Assembly (NCBI RefSeq): GCF_024138125.1
Contig: NZ_CP099993.1
Span: 1,550,001 to 1,614,000 of the forward strand
Length of the DNA stretch: 64,000 nt
From: Halorussus salilacus
Lineage (GTDB): Archaea; Halobacteriota; Halobacteria; Halobacteriales; Haladaptataceae
Direction of reading: 5' to 3'
In this document: piece after piece, positions 33,973-42,937 of the stretch
How positions within the stretch are numbered: the stretch's first letter is position 1
How the letters are laid out: the number at the start of each line of letters is the position of its first letter
Translations under genes and position numbers: made by a program
The notes under the pieces: model-generated
Databases searched by the model: none
The model's input: only the letters and a program-made list of their open reading frames with translations
What the model was told of the DNA's origin: nothing

Positions 33973-33996
33973 TCCCAGTCCCGGCGTTTCTTCGAC
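33973..33996 (+). repeat. tRNA-Ser 3'-end direct repeat, copy 2 (att-like)
   Basis: An exact 24-bp copy of 33755-33778, starting TCCCAGTCCCGGCG, separated from it by 194 bp of unrelated sequence (218 bp start to start). The rest of the tRNA gene is not repeated. The segment between the copies has no integrase or other gene. Confidence 0.8.
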
Positions 33997-34037
33997 TTCC
34001 ACCCCGCGAGCGACGCGTCGCTCGCGGGGTGGAAGTC
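33994..34037. repeat. 44-bp perfect palindrome
   Basis: Two 22-bp arms meet with no spacer at 34015/34016 (central ACGCGT); each outer end reads GACTTCCACCCCGCG. The palindrome begins in the last three bases of the second tRNA-end repeat. It could extrude as a cruciform or form a transcript hairpin. Confidence 0.92.
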
Positions 34038-34166
34038 ACGGAACCGAGGGCGAAGGAATCGCCCGTCGGTCCCGCGCCCGCACGATGTATTCGAATCTTG
34101 CCCGCCGGTGGCTTCGACCCCCACCCGGTGTATCGCAGAAGATTAGGTCACATAATAGAGACTAGA

Positions 34167-34177
34167 AAATAAATATG
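34167..34177 (+). promoter_or_regulatory. AT-rich promoter of the Cys-rich peptide gene
   Basis: The tract AAATAAATATG, 33-43 bp before the ATG at 34210, is a TATA-like element. A second one (CTTTATACG) is too near the start codon to be the TATA box of a leaderless transcript. Confidence 0.4.
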
Positions 34178-34209
34178 TGTGTAGTTAGTAACTTTATACG
34201 ACTGCAGTC

Positions 34210-34488
34210 ATGAACCGACGAAAACTCCTCAAGAGTCTCGGTGCTGGCGCAACGCTCGCGATGACCGGAACCGCGGCCGGGAAGACCGGAGACCGGCAGG
34301 TCTCGTTCAACGACGCGGACCGGACGCTGGCCCTCGAAGACGCCCGGTTCGTCAAGACGGCGTCCGGTGAAGTCCTCACGATAGAAGAGTACGACGGCGA
34401 AGTCGGGACCGCCGACACCTGCGGGTGTTACGAGTGCTGTGACGACTGTCCCCCGGGTTGTACGTGCTGTTGCGGCGGGGACTGCTAG
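34210..34488 (+). CDS. Tat-signal, Cys-rich secreted peptide precursor (92 aa)
   Basis: A 92-residue protein. It starts MNRRKLLKSLGAGATLAMTG, a twin-arginine-type signal, continues with an acidic middle (DRTLALEDARFVKTASGEV) and ends with a tail holding ten Cys among residues 71-92 (CGCYECCDDCPPGCTCCCGG, then DC). Haloarchaeal microhalocins such as HalC8 are also Tat-exported proteins with Cys-rich C-termini, though the sequence here is different and much shorter. A disulfide-rich antimicrobial peptide, a metal-binding protein or a RiPP-like substrate are all possible. It sits right after the tRNA-Ser duplication, in a stretch with AT-rich upstream DNA, suggesting a mobile location. Confidence 0.8.
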   Translation: MNRRKLLKSLGAGATLAMTGTAAGKTGDRQVSFNDADRTLALEDARFVKTASGEVLTIEEYDGEVGTADTCGCYECCDDCPPGCTCCCGGDC

Positions 34489-34743
34489 GCGGGAAGGCGG
34501 GACGGCTACCCGGCGCGTATTTTCACCGATTCCGTCGCGCCAGTGTTCGGCGGCGGTGAGGCCGAACGGGGCGGAAATCCGCGGGACGCGAGTCATATAA
34601 ACCACCGTCACGACCGCATCCGTCCGGCGGCCTCTCCATGCGAACCGTTCACAGTCAATCCGCGGATGTCACGTTTCTCCCTCGTGATTCCGGGAGGTGG
34701 CGTGGGATCGATACCCGCGGTATGCCACACCCTAAAAGCAAAC

Positions 34744-34752
34744 TTTTATATA
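34744..34752 (+). promoter_or_regulatory. TATA box of the thermosome gene
   Basis: TTTTATATA lies about 30 bp upstream of the thermosome ATG (34781), preceded by a purine-rich BRE-like AAAAGCAAAC. This is the arrangement of haloarchaeal heat-responsive cct promoters. Confidence 0.65.
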
Positions 34753-34780
34753 GAAGCACAATCATATCTTCGTCTGAACC

Positions 34781-36418
34781 ATGAGTCAGCGAATGCAAGG
34801 CCAGCCGATGATCGTAATGTCCGACGAGTCCCAGCGCGTCAAGGACAAGGACGCCCAAGAGCACAACATCACCGCGGCCCGCGCGGTCGCCGACGCGGTG
34901 CGCTCCACGCTGGGGCCCAAGGGGATGGACAAGATGCTCGTCGACTCGATGGGCGACGTCACCATCACGAACGACGGCGTCACCATCCTCAAGGAGATGG
35001 ACATCGACAACCCGACGGCCGAGATGATAATCGAGGTCGCCGAGACCCAGGAAGACGAGGCGGGCGACGGCACCACGACGGCCGTCGCTGTCACCGGCGA
35101 ACTCCTCAAGAACGCCGAGGACCTCCTCGAACAGGACATCCACCCGACCGCCATCATCAAGGGCTTCCACCTCGCCAGCGAGAAGGCCCGCGAGGAGATC
35201 GACAACGTCGCCGAGGATGTCGACACCGACGACGAGGAGCTCCTCCGGAAGGTCGCCGAGACCTCGATGACCGGCAAGGGCGCTGAACTCAACAAGGAAG
35301 TTCTCAGCGACATCATCGTCCGCGCGGTCCAGCAGGTCACCGTCGAGGGGACGGTCGACCTCGAATTCATCAAGACCGAGACCCAGACGGGCCGCTCGTC
35401 TGGCGAGTCCGAACTCCTCGAAGGCGCGGTCATCAGCAAGGACCCCGTCCACGACAACATGCCCACGAGCGTCGAGGACGCCGACGTCCTCCTGCTCAAC
35501 GAGGCCATCGAGATCGAGGAGACCGACGTCGACACCAGCGTCAACATCGAGAACCCCGACCAGCTCCAGAGCTTCCTCGACCAGGAGGAGGCCCAGCTCC
35601 GCGAGAAGGTCGACCAGATCGTCGAGACCGGTGCCGACGTGGTCTTCTGTCAGAAGGGCATCGACGACATGGCCCAGCACTACCTCGCGAAGGAGGGCAT
35701 CCTCGCGGTCCGCCGGGTCAAGAAGAGCGACGTCGCCTTCCTCAAGGAGGTCCTCGGCGCGAACGTCGTCTCGGACCTCGACAGCGCCAGTAGCGACGAC
35801 CTCGGTCACGGCGACGTGACCCGCGACGAGGGCGACGAGCTGTTCTACGTCGAGGGCGACGACAGCCACGGCGTGACCCTCCTCCTGCGCGGCTCGACCG
35901 ACCACGTCGTCGACGAGCTCGAACGCGGCGTCACCGACGCGCTCGACGTGGTCGCCCAGACCGTCTCGGACGGCCGCGTGGTCGCGGGCGGCGGTGCCAT
36001 CGAGGTCGAGGTCGCGCGTCGCCTCCGCGACTACGCCGACTCGGTCTCGGGCCGCGAGCAGCTCGCGGTCGAGGCGTTCGCCGACTCGCTCGAACTCGTC
36101 CCGCGCGTGCTCGCGGAGAACGCGGGACTCGACTCCATCGACACCCTCGTGGACCTCCGCGCGGCCCACGAGTCCGACGAGGAGCGCGCTGGCCTCGACG
36201 TGTACAGCGGCGAGGTCGAGGACACCTTCGACGCGGGCGTCGTCGAGCCCGCCCACTCGAAGGAGCAGGCCGTCTCCAGCGCCACCGAGGCCGCGAACCT
36301 CGTGCTCAAAATCGACGACATCATCTCGGCCGGTGACCTGTCGACCGACAAGGGCGACGACGAGGGCGGCGCACCCGGCGCGGGCGGCATGGGCGGCGGC
36401 ATGGGCGGCATGATGTAA
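34781..36418 (+). CDS. thsA: thermosome (group II chaperonin) subunit
   Basis: A 545-residue group II chaperonin subunit, part of a cytosolic double-ring ATP-driven folding machine. Conserved parts are ARAVADAVRSTLGPKGMDKM, GDGTTTAVAVTGELL (ATP and Mg binding) and VAGGGAIEVEVARRL. The C-terminus ends in the flexible Gly-Met repeat (GGMGGGMGGMM) that lines the ring cavity. A strong TATA box with a BRE-like element stands upstream. Haloarchaea carry two or three such subunits, so the letter of the symbol is a convention. Two hairpins follow the gene. Confidence 0.95.
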   Translation: MSQRMQGQPMIVMSDESQRVKDKDAQEHNITAARAVADAVRSTLGPKGMDKMLVDSMGDVTITNDGVTILKEMDIDNPTAEMIIEVAETQEDEAGDGTTTAVAVTGELLKNAEDLLEQDIHPTAIIKGFHLASEKAREEIDNVAEDVDTDDEELLRKVAETSMTGKGAELNKEVLSDIIVRAVQQVTVEGTVDLEFIKTETQTGRSSGESELLEGAVISKDPVHDNMPTSVEDADVLLLNEAIEIEETDVDTSVNIENPDQLQSFLDQEEAQLREKVDQIVETGADVVFCQKGIDDMAQHYLAKEGILAVRRVKKSDVAFLKEVLGANVVSDLDSASSDDLGHGDVTRDEGDELFYVEGDDSHGVTLLLRGSTDHVVDELERGVTDALDVVAQTVSDGRVVAGGGAIEVEVARRLRDYADSVSGREQLAVEAFADSLELVPRVLAENAGLDSIDTLVDLRAAHESDEERAGLDVYSGEVEDTFDAGVVEPAHSKEQAVSSATEAANLVLKIDDIISAGDLSTDKGDDEGGAPGAGGMGGGMGGMM

Positions 36419-36438
36419 GACGGCCGGTTACTGCACTC

Positions 36439-36463
36439 GGAAATTCGCCTCCGGCGAATTTCC
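36439..36463. repeat. hairpin after the thermosome gene
   Basis: Arms GGAAATTCGCC and GGCGAATTTCC (11 bp) enclose TCC, starting 20 bp past the thermosome stop. A second hairpin with 10-bp arms (GGCGGTGCGC, loop TCC) lies at 36514-36536. The remaining sequence up to 36676 holds no gene I can support. The pair may mark transcript 3' ends. Confidence 0.7.
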
Positions 36464-36676
36464 TCGCTGGTAAAAGCTCGACCAAAGTTCGTCGCCACCC
36501 CCTTCAGTCGTAAGGCGGTGCGCTCCGCGCACCGCCACTGCGGCCGAACTGCGAATCGCCTATCCGTTTTGAAGTTCCTGTTTCTTCAGCGTTCTCGCTC
36601 GAACGGACGTGCTAAAAGTTCGCGGTCGAGAGACCGTTTAGGTAATTTATAGTGGGACGGGCCGAATCCCTCGAAC

Positions 36677-37672
36677 ATGGACACACTCCTGCTGAACCAG
36701 GACGCCGTAGACGAGAACACCCAGATGGAGGAGGTCATTCGGGCGGTCGAGGACGCGTTCGCCGCGTACGCGCTCGGTGACGCCCAGATGCCCGCGAAGT
36801 CCTACATCGACCTGCCCCAGTACAACGGCGACTTCCGCTCGATGCCCGCCTACCTCGAAGCCGACGACTGGGACGCCGCCGGTATCAAGTGGGTCAACGT
36901 CCACCCCGACAACCCCGACAACTTCGACCTGCCGACCGTGATGGGGACGATGGTGTACAGCGACCCCGAGACGGCCTTCCCGCTGGCCATCATGGACGGC
37001 ACCGAACTCACGATGAAGCGGACCGGCGCGGCCGCGGCGGTCGCGACCGACCACCTCGCAGTCGAGGACGCCACCTCGCTGGGCATCGTCGGCGCGGGCG
37101 TCCAGTCGTACACTCAGTTGGAGGCCATCTCGGAGGTCCGGCCCATCGAGGAGGTCGTGGTCAGCGACCTCGACGAGGAGGCCGTCGCCGACTTCATCGA
37201 CTACTTCGAGGGCGAGTTCGACGTGCGACCCGGCTCCATCGAGGAGGCCGCCTCCTGCGACGTGCTCTCGACGGTCACCCCGGTCGAAGAGCCCATCGTC
37301 TCCCGCGACGCCGTGGGCGAGCACACCCACATTAACGCCATGGGTGCCGACGCCGAGGGCAAGCACGAACTCGCCGACGACATCCTGCTCGACGCCAAAC
37401 TGGTCATCGACGACCACGCCCAGACCACCCACTCGGGCGAGATCAACGTCCCCTACCACGAGGGCGTCCTGACCGACGAGGACATCTACGGCGACGTGGG
37501 CGACATCGTGGTCGGCGACCTCGCGGGCCGGACCGACGACGACGGCATCACGGTCTTCGACTCCACCGGTCTCGCGATTCAGGACGTGGCCGCGGCCCAC
37601 GTCGTCTACGAGCACGCCGACGAGAACGACAACGGCTACCCCTTCGACCTCATCGGTTCGGACGTACAGTAG
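36677..37672 (+). CDS. ornithine cyclodeaminase/alanine dehydrogenase family protein
   Basis: A 331-residue NAD(P)-binding protein of the ornithine cyclodeaminase/mu-crystallin family. The substrate half has LPTVMGTMVYSDPETAFPLA and MKRTGAAAAVATDHL; the Rossmann motif is LGIVGAGVQSYTQ, and NAMGADAEGKHEL is the late family motif. Members include archaeal alanine dehydrogenases and ornithine cyclodeaminases; which reaction this protein performs cannot be decided. The ATG at 36677 follows an AT-rich TATA-like segment. A perfect hairpin sits 14 bp after its stop. Confidence 0.9.
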   Translation: MDTLLLNQDAVDENTQMEEVIRAVEDAFAAYALGDAQMPAKSYIDLPQYNGDFRSMPAYLEADDWDAAGIKWVNVHPDNPDNFDLPTVMGTMVYSDPETAFPLAIMDGTELTMKRTGAAAAVATDHLAVEDATSLGIVGAGVQSYTQLEAISEVRPIEEVVVSDLDEEAVADFIDYFEGEFDVRPGSIEEAASCDVLSTVTPVEEPIVSRDAVGEHTHINAMGADAEGKHELADDILLDAKLVIDDHAQTTHSGEINVPYHEGVLTDEDIYGDVGDIVVGDLAGRTDDDGITVFDSTGLAIQDVAAAHVVYEHADENDNGYPFDLIGSDVQ

Positions 37673-37685
37673 CGCCCGGACCGAC

Positions 37686-37716
37686 CGCGGGAGGCGTCCG
37701 CCGGACGCCTCCCGCG
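37686..37716. repeat. 15-bp perfect hairpin with one-base loop
   Basis: Arms CGCGGGAGGCGTCCG (37686-37700) and its reverse complement (37702-37716) flank a single C. It lies 14 bp beyond the stop of the cyclodeaminase-family gene, between two convergent genes. Confidence 0.88.
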
Positions 37717-37753
37717 TCGCCCGAGACGGTGCCTCCAACCACGCCGAACCCTC

Positions 37754-37797
37754 CCGCAAAGACCCGACCCCTACCGCAAAGACCCGACCCCTACCGC
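37754..37797. repeat. 20-bp tandem duplication
   Basis: The unit CCGCAAAGACCCGACCCCTA occurs twice in a row (37754-37773 and 37774-37793), plus the first four bases of a third copy. It partly overlaps the end of the small membrane-protein gene on the minus strand. Confidence 0.9.
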
Positions 37798-38066
37798 GAG
37801 GACCCCCCGCCGGGGAGTCGGTCGGTCGGCGCTTTGCGGGCGACCCTGCCCGTGAGCTTCGAGATGACCCAGACGATGACGATGAACGGCAGGAGCGGAA
37901 TCAGCAGGACGACCAGCCCCAGAGCGTACGCGGTCCCGACGAGCGTCATCTCGGCGTCCGGCCGCCCGCGGTAGGGCGGCGTGACGGTCCGCAGGACCTT
38001 CTTCGCGGGTTCGGGTACCGTCCCGTCGTTCGACGCTTGGCTCGCTTCGGAAGCCCCCTTGCTCAT
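37791..38066 (-). CDS. small membrane protein (91 aa)
   Basis: A 91-residue protein with a hydrophilic N-terminus (SKGASEASQASNDGTVPEP), the segment KKVLRTVTPPYRGRPDAEMT, and a long hydrophobic region (ALGLVVLLIPLLPFIVIVWV) followed by a basic end. It matches a conserved haloarchaeal family of unknown function. The ATG at 38066 is used; an in-frame ATG at 38075 adds three residues. It is divergent from the lipoprotein gene. Confidence 0.72.
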   Translation of the reverse strand: MSKGASEASQASNDGTVPEPAKKVLRTVTPPYRGRPDAEMTLVGTAYALGLVVLLIPLLPFIVIVWVISKLTGRVARKAPTDRLPGGGSSR

Positions 38067-38160
38067 GGAAGCCATCTCGACGAGCGAGCGGATAAGGGTT
38101 CGTGCGCGGATACTGTTGGCGGGACAAGATATTTGCCCGCGCCCCGGGGATTCACACGGA

Positions 38161-38640
38161 GTGAAACGGAGACGGGAAATCCTGTCGTGGAGTTCGCTCC
38201 TGATCGGAGCCGGACTCGGTGGCTGTCTCTCCGGCTGGGGAACAGACACTGACGACGACGCGACGGCTACCACGAACGGGACCGCCGGGACGAGTTCGGA
38301 ACAGGCGTCTCAGACGACGACCGAGTACTCTGTCGACGACTTGCTCGTGTCGAACTGGACGGACGACCCGAGAGCGGTCGAGCTGGAGGTCTCGCCGACC
38401 GACGGGACGGTCGAGTCGTTCACGGACGACTTCGAACTCGAACCGAAAGCCGACGACGCGGAGTACACGAAGGTGTACCCCGACGTGGAACAGATGTCCC
38501 ACGAGGCGCAGGTAACCCTCGACGTGTCGGGGTTCGACCCCTGGGAGCACGCGTGGGAGGGTGACGCCGAGAGCGACCACAGGGGACTGCATGTGTACAT
38601 CGAGGAGGACGGCCTCGAAGTACACGGGAAAGTGGTGTGA
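38161..38640 (+). CDS. Tat lipoprotein, function unknown (159 aa)
   Basis: A 159-residue secreted protein. It starts with a basic twin-Arg stretch (KRRREILSWSSLLIGAGLGG), then a lipobox ending in Cys22, followed by a Thr/Asp-rich linker and a small beta-rich domain (DDLLVSNWTDDPRAVELEV). Haloarchaeal lipoproteins of this layout are anchored on the outer face of the membrane. The domain resembles no enzyme I know. GTG is taken as start because it gives the complete signal. The convergent ATP-grasp gene ends 61 bp beyond its stop. Confidence 0.78.
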   Translation: MKRRREILSWSSLLIGAGLGGCLSGWGTDTDDDATATTNGTAGTSSEQASQTTTEYSVDDLLVSNWTDDPRAVELEVSPTDGTVESFTDDFELEPKADDAEYTKVYPDVEQMSHEAQVTLDVSGFDPWEHAWEGDAESDHRGLHVYIEEDGLEVHGKVV

Positions 38641-38701
38641 AGAGAGCAGAGACGGTTCGGTCCGGTCGCTCTCGGAGCGTGCTACGGGACCGGAGGCCGC
38701 C

Positions 38702-39982
38702 TCACCCCCGCGAGAACAGTTGCCCGAGTGCCGCCGTCGGCGAACTCGCGCGCCGAGGCGCTCGGATTCGCGGGAAGCTCCCGGTACCCAGCGCGTCCTC
38801 GACGACCCTCTCGAAGTCGCGGACGAACGGACCGGGGTCGTCGGCCGAGAGGTAGTCGAACCGGGGGGAGTCGGCGACGGAGCCGAGAACCTCGGAGGCG
38901 GTCTCGGCGAACGACGGTCGCTCGACCAGCGGGTAGTCCTCGAACAGGATGCTGTGGAGGTGGAGGAGTTCGCCCCGGAGGAGGTGGCCCGCGATGCCGA
39001 CCTCGTACTCGGGCGGGTCGTCGGGCAGGTCGCCCTCGGCCATCGACCGGTAGAGGTCCGGGAAGTCGACGCCCGCCTGCACCGTGAACGGGAGCGACGA
39101 CCAGAACCGGGGGTTGACCTCCATGAGTTCAAACGCGCCGGTCTCGGGATTCCGGAGGAACTCGACCATCGCGAGGCCGTGCCAGTCGAGTTCGTCGAGC
39201 AGCGCCCGTCCCGCCGCGTCGAGTTCGGGGATATCGACCGACTCGCGGTACGCGCTCGGGCCGCCGCAGTACTTGTAGCCCCTGCGCTGGCGGTGCTGGA
39301 AGGTCGCGACCGCCTCGCCCTCGTCGTAGAGCGCGAAGAAGCCGTACTCGCTGGTGTCGGGCACGTACTCCTGAACGAGTGGGACGTGGCCCATCTCGGC
39401 GACCAGTTCGTCGCGGTCGGGCGTTCGGCCGGGTTCGACGTAGGTGGTCGAACGCTGGGGGAACGCCGACGCGGCCTCCTTGCCGACGTATTCGGGCGTG
39501 GGGAGCGTGTACCGCGGTTTGACCACGACCTCCACGTCCCAGTCGGTCCAGTCGTCGAAGCTCGCGGTCTCGGGCGCGGAGACGCCCGCCTCGGCGGCGG
39601 CCTCGAAGAGTTCGATTCGGTCCTGCGCGCCCCGGAGCGTGTCGAGGTCGGGCCACGGCGTCTCGACGTGGGCTTCGAACGCCCCCCGGCGTTTGGCCAG
39701 CGCGAACACGTCGGTCTCCCGGAGCGGGACTATCGTCAGCACGTCCTCGCGCTTCGCGAGCGACAGCAACGCCTCGGCGTACGCCGAGATGTCCTCGCAC
39801 GGGTCGGGCGTCGAAACGGTCTCGTCGGCGTACTTCGAGCGGAACCCCGGCGGGTCGTCGAGTTCCGAAACAGCGATGGTCCGAATCCCGCTCCGGCCGA
39901 GTGACCGAAGGCAGGCCGTGCTACTCGCCACGTCGATAGCGGGCACGACGACGCTGGTGTCGTGGTCTCGACTCGTCCCCAT
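38702..39982 (-). CDS. ATP-grasp carboxylate-amine ligase-like protein
   Basis: A 426-residue cytosolic ATP-grasp protein. It starts with a pre-ATP-grasp fold (TSVVVPAIDVASSTACLRSL). The ATP-binding core includes VVVKPRYTLP, PLVQEYVPDTSEYGFFALYD and FELMEVNPRFWSSLPF, the last carrying the Mg-binding Glu and Asn. Related haloarchaeal proteins are annotated only as carboxylate-amine ligases; the substrates are unknown. The ATG at 39982 is chosen over an upstream GTG two codons earlier. An AT-rich promoter region lies upstream. Confidence 0.85.
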   Translation of the reverse strand: MGTSRDHDTSVVVPAIDVASSTACLRSLGRSGIRTIAVSELDDPPGFRSKYADETVSTPDPCEDISAYAEALLSLAKREDVLTIVPLRETDVFALAKRRGAFEAHVETPWPDLDTLRGAQDRIELFEAAAEAGVSAPETASFDDWTDWDVEVVVKPRYTLPTPEYVGKEAASAFPQRSTTYVEPGRTPDRDELVAEMGHVPLVQEYVPDTSEYGFFALYDEGEAVATFQHRQRRGYKYCGGPSAYRESVDIPELDAAGRALLDELDWHGLAMVEFLRNPETGAFELMEVNPRFWSSLPFTVQAGVDFPDLYRSMAEGDLPDDPPEYEVGIAGHLLRGELLHLHSILFEDYPLVERPSFAETASEVLGSVADSPRFDYLSADDPGPFVRDFERVVEDALGTGSFPRIRAPRRASSPTAALGQLFSRG

Positions 39983-40241
39983 TACCACCGGATTGAATAT
40001 GTGTTATCTTTGTTATAGGCCACCTACGCGCGGAAGGCAACGCGAAGTCGGGGGAGAAAGGACCACCTACTCCCGCGAACGCCACGTCAAACGGTGTCTA
40101 CCGGGGCGACTCCGGTCGGTTCGAGTGGGCGCTCGCGGAGGACTCCGCGCGGGCGGCCGACCGCGCGGGCCGCGAACTGCCAAACTGGCATATTGAAAGA
40201 CCTTTGCCGCTCGGTTCCCTACCATCGCCCACGAGCTACGC

Positions 40242-42911
40242 ATGGGACGACAAGAAGGGTTCGACCACGAGCAGATAGAGCGACGCTGGCAGAGCCAGTG
40301 GGACGACGCCGACGTGTTCCGGGTGCCCGACGACGCCGAGGACCCCGAGTACGTGCTGGCGATGTTCCCGTACACCTCGGGCCAGCTCCACATGGGTCAC
40401 GTCCGGAACTACGCCATCACCGACGCGTTCGCGCGATACCGGCGGATGGGCGGCGAGGAGGTCCTCCACCCGATGGGGTGGGACTCGTTCGGACTTCCGG
40501 CCGAGAACGCCGCCGAGGAGCGCGACACCAACCCCCGCGAGTGGACCGAGCGCTGCATCGAGCAGATGCGCGAGCAGTTCGAGTCGCTGGGCTTCGGCTA
40601 CGACTGGGACCGCGAGGTGACCACCTGCGACCCCGACTACTACCGGTGGAACCAGTGGATATTCAACCGGTTCCGCGAGGCGGGGCTGGTCGAACGGCAG
40701 GCCGCCACCGTCAACTGGTGTCCCTCCTGCGAGACGGTGCTGGCCGACGAGCAGGTCGAGGGCGAGGCCGAACTCTGCTGGCGGTGTGACACCCCCGTCG
40801 AGGAGCGCGACCTCGACCAGTGGTTCTTCAAGACCACCGAGTACGCCGACGAACTCCTCGACGCCATCGACGACCTGGACGGCTGGCCGACCAACGTCCG
40901 GGACATGCAACGCAACTGGATCGGCAGGACCGAGGGGGCAGAGGTGCCCTTCGACCTCGACACCCCCGAGGGGACCGAGACGGTCCGGGCGTTCACCACC
41001 CGCATCGACACCATCCACGGCGCGACGTTCTTCGCGCTCGCGCCCGACCACCCGCTGGCGGAGGCCGCGGCCGAGCGCGACGACGAGGTGGCCCACTTCG
41101 TCGACCACGTCGCCGACCCCGAGGGCGACGAACCGCAGGGCGTCGCGACCGACATGACCGCCCGCAACCCCGTCACGGGCGAGGACCTGCCGGTGTTCGT
41201 CGCCGACTTCGTCCTCTCGGACATCGGCACCGGCGCGCTGATGGCGGTGCCCGGCCACGACGAGCGCGACCACGCGTTCGCCGAGGACCACGACCTGCCC
41301 ATCCGGCAGGTGATCGCGCCCGAGGACGACGAGGCCGACGAGGAAGTCGACGTGCAGGAGGCCCCCTACACCGAGGACGGCGTCCTCGTCGACTCCGGCG
41401 AGTACGACGGCCTGACGAGCGAGGCGGCCCGCGAGGAACTCACCGCCGACGTCGAGGGTGCGGAGTCGGCGGTCCAGTACCAGCTGCGCGACTGGGGCGT
41501 CTCCCGCCAGCGCTACTGGGGGACGCCCATCCCGGTCGTCCACTGCGAGGAGTGCGGCCCCGTTTCGGTCCCCGACGAGGACCTCCCGGTCGAACTCCCC
41601 GAGTTCGTCCACACCACGGGCAACCCCCTCGACGCCGCCGAGGAGTGGAAGCACACGGAGTGTCCCGAGTGTGGCGGCCCGGCCGTCCGAGAGACCGACA
41701 CGATGGACACCTTCGTCGACTCGTCGTGGTACTTCCTGCGGTTCACCTCGCCGGACCTGGAGGACGCCCCCTTCGACGTGGAGCGAGCCAACGACTGGAT
41801 GCCGGTCGACGAGTACGTCGGCGGCGTCGAACACGCCGTGATGCACCTGCTGTACTCGCGGTTCGTCACGAAGGCGTTCGCTGACCTCGACATGCTCGAC
41901 CACCGCGAACCGTTCGAGGCGCTCACCACCCAGGGGATGGTGCTCGGCGAGGACGGCGCGAAGATGTCCAAGTCCCGGGACAACGGCGTCTCGCCCGAGC
42001 GCATCGTCGAGGAGTACGGGGCCGACACCGCGCGCCTGTTCGTCCTGCGGGCGGCCCGCCCCGACAAGGACTTCCCGTGGAGCGAGGAGGGCGTCCGGTC
42101 GTCCAACGCGTTCCTCGAACGCCTGCTCGGGATGGCCCGCGCGGTCGAGTCGGGGTCCTCGCACGAGGACCCCGACTCGACGGCAGACCCGGCCGCCGAG
42201 TACGTCGCCCGCGAAATCGCCGCCACTGTCGACGCCGCCACCGACCGCTTCGAGGAGATGGAGTTCAACATGGCGGTCCAGGCGGTCGACGAGATGGTGT
42301 CGCTGCTGGTCCGGTACCGAGACCGCGACGACGCCGATTCCGGCGTCGTCGCGCGAGGGGTCGAGGCCGCCGTGAAGCTCCTCGCGCCCATCGCGCCCCA
42401 CGTCTGCGAGGAGTGCTGGGAGGCGCTGGGCGGCGAGGGCTTCGTCGCCGAGTCGGCGTGGCCGACGCCCGACCGCGACGTGAGCGACCACGAGCGAGAG
42501 ACCCGACTGGTCGAGCGGACCCGCGAGGACGTTCGGGACATCGTGGAGGTCGCGGGCATCGAGGACCCGACCGGCATCGACGTGGTGACCGCCCCCGAGT
42601 GGATGTACGACGCGCTCGAAATCGCCCGCGACGCCGACGGCGACGTGGTCGGCGCGGTGATGAGCGACGAGGACCTCCGCGGGCGCGGCGAGGCCGCCGC
42701 CGACTACGCGAAGGACCTCGCCGCCGAGGCCCCCGCGCTCCCCGACGCGTTCGAACCCGACCGCGAGCGCGCGACCCTGAATCGGGCCGCGTGGCTAATC
42801 GAGTCGGAGTTCGACGCGCCGGTCGGCGTCCTCGCCGCCGAGGAGGCCGACGACGACCTCGCGAGCAAGGCCGAACCCGGTCGTCCCGCGATCCACGTCC
42901 ACGAGGATTGA
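40242..42911 (+). CDS. leuS: leucyl-tRNA synthetase
   Basis: An 889-residue class I aminoacyl-tRNA synthetase that charges tRNA-Leu. The HIGH motif is [11 protein letters not shown] (HMGH at residues 50-53) and the KMSKS loop is at 574-578 within [13 protein letters not shown]. The CP1 editing domain and a zinc-type module ([26 protein letters not shown]) lie between them. Length and motif spacing resemble the bacterial-type LeuRS found in haloarchaea rather than the longer archaeal form. The ATG at 40242 gives a normal N-terminus. A conserved hypothetical gene follows 26 bp later. Confidence 0.95.
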   Translation: MGRQEGFDHEQIERRWQSQWDDADVFRVPDDAEDPEYVLAMFPYTSGQLHMGHVRNYAITDAFARYRRMGGEEVLHPMGWDSFGLPAENAAEERDTNPREWTERCIEQMREQFESLGFGYDWDREVTTCDPDYYRWNQWIFNRFREAGLVERQAATVNWCPSCETVLADEQVEGEAELCWRCDTPVEERDLDQWFFKTTEYADELLDAIDDLDGWPTNVRDMQRNWIGRTEGAEVPFDLDTPEGTETVRAFTTRIDTIHGATFFALAPDHPLAEAAAERDDEVAHFVDHVADPEGDEPQGVATDMTARNPVTGEDLPVFVADFVLSDIGTGALMAVPGHDERDHAFAEDHDLPIRQVIAPEDDEADEEVDVQEAPYTEDGVLVDSGEYDGLTSEAAREELTADVEGAESAVQYQLRDWGVSRQRYWGTPIPVVHCEECGPVSVPDEDLPVELPEFVHTTGNPLDAAEEWKHTECPECGGPAVRETDTMDTFVDSSWYFLRFTSPDLEDAPFDVERANDWMPVDEYVGGVEHAVMHLLYSRFVTKAFADLDMLDHREPFEALTTQGMVLGEDGAKMSKSRDNGVSPERIVEEYGADTARLFVLRAARPDKDFPWSEEGVRSSNAFLERLLGMARAVESGSSHEDPDSTADPAAEYVAREIAATVDAATDRFEEMEFNMAVQAVDEMVSLLVRYRDRDDADSGVVARGVEAAVKLLAPIAPHVCEECWEALGGEGFVAESAWPTPDRDVSDHERETRLVERTREDVRDIVEVAGIEDPTGIDVVTAPEWMYDALEIARDADGDVVGAVMSDEDLRGRGEAAADYAKDLAAEAPALPDAFEPDRERATLNRAAWLIESEFDAPVGVLAAEEADDDLASKAEPGRPAIHVHED

Positions 42912-42937
42912 AGTGACCCCCGCGAGTCGGCCAGCTC

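Larger units (their letters stand above)
33769..34209. other. gene-free region between tRNA-Ser and the Cys-rich peptide gene
   Basis: No intact gene found in 441 bp. It holds an inverted repeat (CCGCTACGC ... GCGTAGCGG, about 33779-33804), a TGGCGC-GAA-GCGCCA hairpin near 33874, a stray T-arm-like GGGTTCAAATTCC near 33912, the second copy of the tRNA 3' end, a 44-bp palindrome and an AT-rich promoter region from 34145. It looks like the eroded remains of an integrated element or a decayed tRNA-like sequence. Confidence 0.6.

Noticed and set aside
33874-34146. Overlapping plus-strand frames in the region after tRNA-Ser
   Set aside because: They translate across the tRNA-end repeat and the palindrome with Arg/Ser-rich low-complexity products, the usual false calls near tRNAs.
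33687-34209. An integrase gene matching the tRNA-Ser duplication
   Set aside because: No frame near the tRNA shows the tyrosine-recombinase R-H-R-Y pattern; only the repeats remain.
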